From a virus: DNA of 30,839 bases. Shown one piece after another: positions 28,947 through 30,839 of this stretch. The DNA lies in the IMG/VR virus record IMGVR_UViG_3300045918_000031, positions 1 to 30,839 of that record; one strand, given 5' to 3'. The notes beneath the pieces are model-generated. The model was not told the origin of the DNA. It ran no database searches and was given only the letters and a program-made list of their open reading frames with translations. A program made the position numbers and the translations under genes. The first letter of the stretch is position 1; the number at the start of each line of letters is the position of its first letter.

Positions 28947-29165
28947 ATGCAAGTAATTAAACTTGAAGTGGTTATAATTGACATGGACGGAATTGGAGCA
29001 GAAGAGATTAAGTCAATGATCGAAAATCAGAGATACCCGAACCATTGCATTTCGCCGAACGTGTCCAAAATGGAAGTACGCGAAATTGGAGAATGGAGCG
29101 ACGAACATCCGCTAAACAGCCTAGACAAACAGGAAGCTGAATTATGTCGCTTGTTTGGGGCATAA
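28947..29165 (+). CDS. conserved small phage protein, 72 aa, atypical composition
   Basis: AAAGGAG gives ATG 28947 as start rather than the in-frame ATG at 28923. MQVIKLEVVIIDMDGIGAEE, ENQRYPNHCISP, VREIGEWSDEHPLN match a widespread phage family (VVDHDGxGxxxVxxVLENTRYPNxCIxPxV...EWSDxHPLN). The middle and 3' half are visibly more G+C-rich than neighbours (CCGAACGTGTCC), suggesting transfer. Function unknown. Confidence 0.75.
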   Translation: MQVIKLEVVIIDMDGIGAEEIKSMIENQRYPNHCISPNVSKMEVREIGEWSDEHPLNSLDKQEAELCRLFGA

Positions 29166-29237
29166 CAGAAATGTCATCTATGTCCAGTGATAGCTTGAGG
29201 AACCAGACGATATTTACTATGAGGATGTTATTTAATT

Positions 29238-29423
29238 ATGCAACCAGCAAAAGCACCAACAAATAAACAGATGAAAGAATTGAGAGAATCGTTATCAGCA
29301 GAGATAAGAAAACTTGGCAGAGTCATTGTTGAACAAGATGAAATTATCAAAGAAATGACTCATGCACTTAATGTTGGATCGTTAAGAATTAAAGAGTTAG
29401 AAGATAGTGTTAGTTCTAATTGA
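29238..29423 (+). CDS. small coiled-coil protein, 61 aa
   Basis: GAGGATG upstream serves as a rather distant SD. After MQPAKAPTNKQ the sequence is a continuous heptad-like helix (MKELRESLSAEIRKLGRVIV... LRIKELEDSVSSN). Probably oligomeric. No family named. Confidence 0.65.
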   Translation: MQPAKAPTNKQMKELRESLSAEIRKLGRVIVEQDEIIKEMTHALNVGSLRIKELEDSVSSN

Positions 29424-29440
29424 TTTGTTTAATTAATCAG

Positions 29441-29468
29441 TTGACTTTTAATTGAACTTCTGTATAAT
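29441..29468 (+). promoter_or_regulatory. sigma70-like promoter
   Basis: TTGACT (29441-29446), 16-bp spacer ending ACTTCTG, TATAAT (29463-29468). It drives the polynucleotide kinase gene. Confidence 0.87.
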
Positions 29469-29500
29469 AGAATCATTAAGAAATTAATTATGGAATTAAA

Positions 29501-30403
29501 ATGAAAACAGCCATTATTTGTGTTGGTATTAGTGCAAGTGGAAAATCAACATTCGCTAAGTCATGGGTTAATAGCGTAGACCAACTAGCTATTGGAGTAG
29601 ATCGTGTTGAAATTAATCGTGATACTATTCGACAAAATTTTGTTGAACTTGGTGGAAAAGAATGGTGTTGGGATAACTGGTCGTGGAAAAGAGAAAAAGA
29701 AGTTACATTTATCGCTAATAGCCAAATTGATTTTTCAATTGAAAAAGGTTGTGACATTATTTGTTCTGATACAAATCTTAATCCAACATTTCGCAATGAA
29801 ATGATTAAAAAGTTTGAAGATGCTGGATATCTAGTTGAGATTAAACCATTTCCGATATCATATGAAGATGCAATTAAACGCGATAACAAACGTGCCAATG
29901 GAGTAGGATCTTCTGTCATTGCAAAACAATTTAAGCAATGGGAATATTTTATTAGCCGTAAAAAGTATGTCGTCCCAGATGAAAGATATACTAACTGTAT
30001 TCTAGTGGATTTGGACGGCACACTATGCCATATGGACGGTAAACGTGGTGCATTTGAGTGGGATAAGGTTGGTGGTGATTCTTGTGATGAGCATGTAAAA
30101 GATATTATCAATCGTATGCCAGAAACAGAAATTGTTATTCTACTGTCTGGTAGAGATTCATGTTGTCGTAAGATGACAGAACAGTGGCTTGAAGATAATG
30201 AAGTTAATTATGACCATCTGTATATGAGAACAGAAAAAGATATGCGACCAGATTACATTGTCAAGGAGGAACTATTCTGGAAACATATTGCTGACAAGTA
30301 TGTTGTCAAATATGCTATTGATGATCGTCCTATTATTGGCCGGCTCTGGAGATCCCTTGGTATTAAAGTTTTTCAGGTTGGAGATCCTCACATCGAATTT
30401 TAA
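29501..30403 (+). CDS. pseT: polynucleotide kinase/3'-phosphatase, T4 Pnkp type
   Basis: 300 aa (T4 301). N-terminal kinase: P-loop GISASGKST (9-17), INRDTIRQ (38-45) and KRDNKRANGVGSSVI (lid). C-terminal HAD phosphatase: ILVDLDGTLC (Asp170, Asp172), LLSGRDS (motif with Arg) and AIDDRP (metal-binding Asp pair). It heals RNA or DNA ends by removing 3'-phosphate or 2',3'-cyclic phosphate and phosphorylating 5'-OH, preparing them for RNA ligase 1. No strong SD is visible; AATTATGGAATTAAA precedes ATG, with GGA only. Confidence 0.92.
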   Translation: MKTAIICVGISASGKSTFAKSWVNSVDQLAIGVDRVEINRDTIRQNFVELGGKEWCWDNWSWKREKEVTFIANSQIDFSIEKGCDIICSDTNLNPTFRNEMIKKFEDAGYLVEIKPFPISYEDAIKRDNKRANGVGSSVIAKQFKQWEYFISRKKYVVPDERYTNCILVDLDGTLCHMDGKRGAFEWDKVGGDSCDEHVKDIINRMPETEIVILLSGRDSCCRKMTEQWLEDNEVNYDHLYMRTEKDMRPDYIVKEELFWKHIADKYVVKYAIDDRPIIGRLWRSLGIKVFQVGDPHIEF

Positions 30404-30432
30404 ATAAATATTCTCTTTGTTAGTATATTATC

Positions 30433-30687
30433 ATGAAATACTTTCCTTCACATTTAGTAGAATCAATTAAAAAGGATTATCCTAAGATATATGACGCTCT
30501 AGAATTGCAATGGGGCGAACGGGAATTCAATTTGTATATTCACAAACTATTTTTACATGATAGACCTATGAGACAAGGGTTTCCTCTATCTATAATTTCA
30601 GAATTATTTGATCTACAAAAAGAACATGACAAATACTTTCCTTACTACGTCGAAGATGATAAATGGGACAATTCATTTTTAGAATAA
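30433..30687 (+). CDS. conserved small phage protein, 84 aa
   Basis: MKYFPSHLVESIKKDYPKIY, ALELQWGEREFNLYIHKL, RPMRQGFPLSII and LFDLQKEHD match a family common in tailed phages (YPxxLVxxI...LQWGxxEFxxYIxKL...DRxxRQGFP). The start lacks an SD, and a TATTAT-like sequence lies 6 nt ahead, so coupling or a leaderless message is possible. Function unknown. Confidence 0.75.
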   Translation: MKYFPSHLVESIKKDYPKIYDALELQWGEREFNLYIHKLFLHDRPMRQGFPLSIISELFDLQKEHDKYFPYYVEDDKWDNSFLE

Positions 30688-30691
30688 TATA

Positions 30692-30719
30692 TTGACAACT
30701 AATTTATATCATGTATAAT
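30692..30719 (+). promoter_or_regulatory. sigma70-like promoter
   Basis: TTGACA (30692-30697), 16-bp spacer, TATAAT (30714-30719), followed by AGCAAACATTGAGCAAC as at 25548. It drives the truncated gene at 30754. Confidence 0.88.
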
Positions 30720-30753
30720 AGCAAACATTGAGCAACTACTTAGAGGATTATAA

Positions 30754-30839
30754 ATGAAAACTTATAAAGCATTTAACCAAAACCTTACCTGCCGAGGCTT
30801 CCAGTTTGAACTAGGTAAATCTTATAAACACAACGGAAC
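30754..30839 (+). CDS. DUF7666-like protein, 5' part (runs off the window)
   Basis: GAGGA lies 8 nt before ATG. The visible 28 residues begin MKTYKAFNQNLTCRGFQFEL and continue GKSYKHNG, the N-terminal signature of a phage/bacterial family (MKxYKAFxxDLxCRGFQYExGKxY) annotated DUF7666. Function unknown; the rest is outside the window. Confidence 0.7.
   Translation, partial: MKTYKAFNQNLTCRGFQFELGKSYKHNG

Noticed and set aside
29171-29235. A short acidic peptide frame (LEEPDDIYYEDVI) and an overlapping MSSMSSDS frame before 29238
   Set aside because: They read as one peptide only with a frameshift, and a stop precedes the acidic part. It may be a relic of a mini-gene but cannot be supported.
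1-30839. tRNA genes, CRISPR arrays, insertion sequences, exact TATAAATA late promoters and strong hairpin-plus-T-run terminators
   Set aside because: Searched by eye along the window; none was found. A tRNA or covariance-model scan would be needed to exclude weak cases.

Overview
The window is a gene-dense, AT-rich stretch of a T4-type (tailed, myovirus-like) bacteriophage genome. Every gene I can support lies on the + strand. Genes are packed with 1-4 bp overlaps (ATGA, TAATG, TGATG) and most have a strong Shine-Dalgarno (SD) sequence. The T4-type assignment rests on the replication and recombination set: DsbA-like DNA-binding protein, RNase H, DUF6433-like protein, ATP-dependent DNA ligase, family B DNA polymerase, UvsX recombinase, gp41-type helicase, DexA-like exonuclease, dCMP deaminase, T4-type polynucleotide kinase/phosphatase and RNA ligase 1. 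The order polymerase - UvsX - gp41 follows T4. The host cannot be named from the sequence; sigma70-like promoters and a lipobox signal fit a Gram-negative bacterium. I found no tRNA, CRISPR array, insertion sequence or exact T4-type late promoter (TATAAATA).

Layout. 1-2100: small accessory genes, including a membrane protein, an MGLDMY-type protein and an A1S_2505-like macro-fold protein. 2105-5136: dsbA, a large unknown protein, rnh and a DUF6433-like gene. 5139-6292: a tandem array of one phage gene family in which two copies are decayed and one is intact; a fourth relative lies at 17855. 6297-8767: dCMP deaminase, zinc ribbon, ClpP-like protease and nucleotidyltransferase. 8820-13201: DNA ligase among many small genes, an SPFH lipoprotein and a DUF5664 nucleotide hydrolase. 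13265-20239: the replication core. 20299-20830: a short cassette of different base composition. 20835-25523: phosphoesterase, exonuclease, methyltransferase, a TET-associated-type glycosyltransferase and a second deaminase. 25584-30839: SprT-like protease, radical SAM protein, and the Rnl1/Pnkp RNA-repair pair, each preceded by a candidate promoter.

The most striking system is the DNA polymerase. It is encoded as two separate genes, each carrying half of an intein. The N half ends with the polymerase motif YGD, followed by an intein N-half beginning SVSGD. The C half starts with its own SD and Met, carries the intein C-half ending LVHN, and resumes with TDS. Trans-splicing would rebuild YGDTDS, the catalytic motif C. 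Between the halves, in the third reading frame, lies what looks like the tail of a dead homing endonuclease. This is a 'fractured gene' layout at the same site as the archaeal Pol-c inteins and the split polymerase of Nanoarchaeum equitans.

Transcription appears to be driven by about a dozen sigma70-like promoters, nearly all with a 16-bp spacer and several sharing a downstream CAnACATT element. In five of them the TGA stop codon of the upstream gene sits inside the -35 box TTGACA/T.
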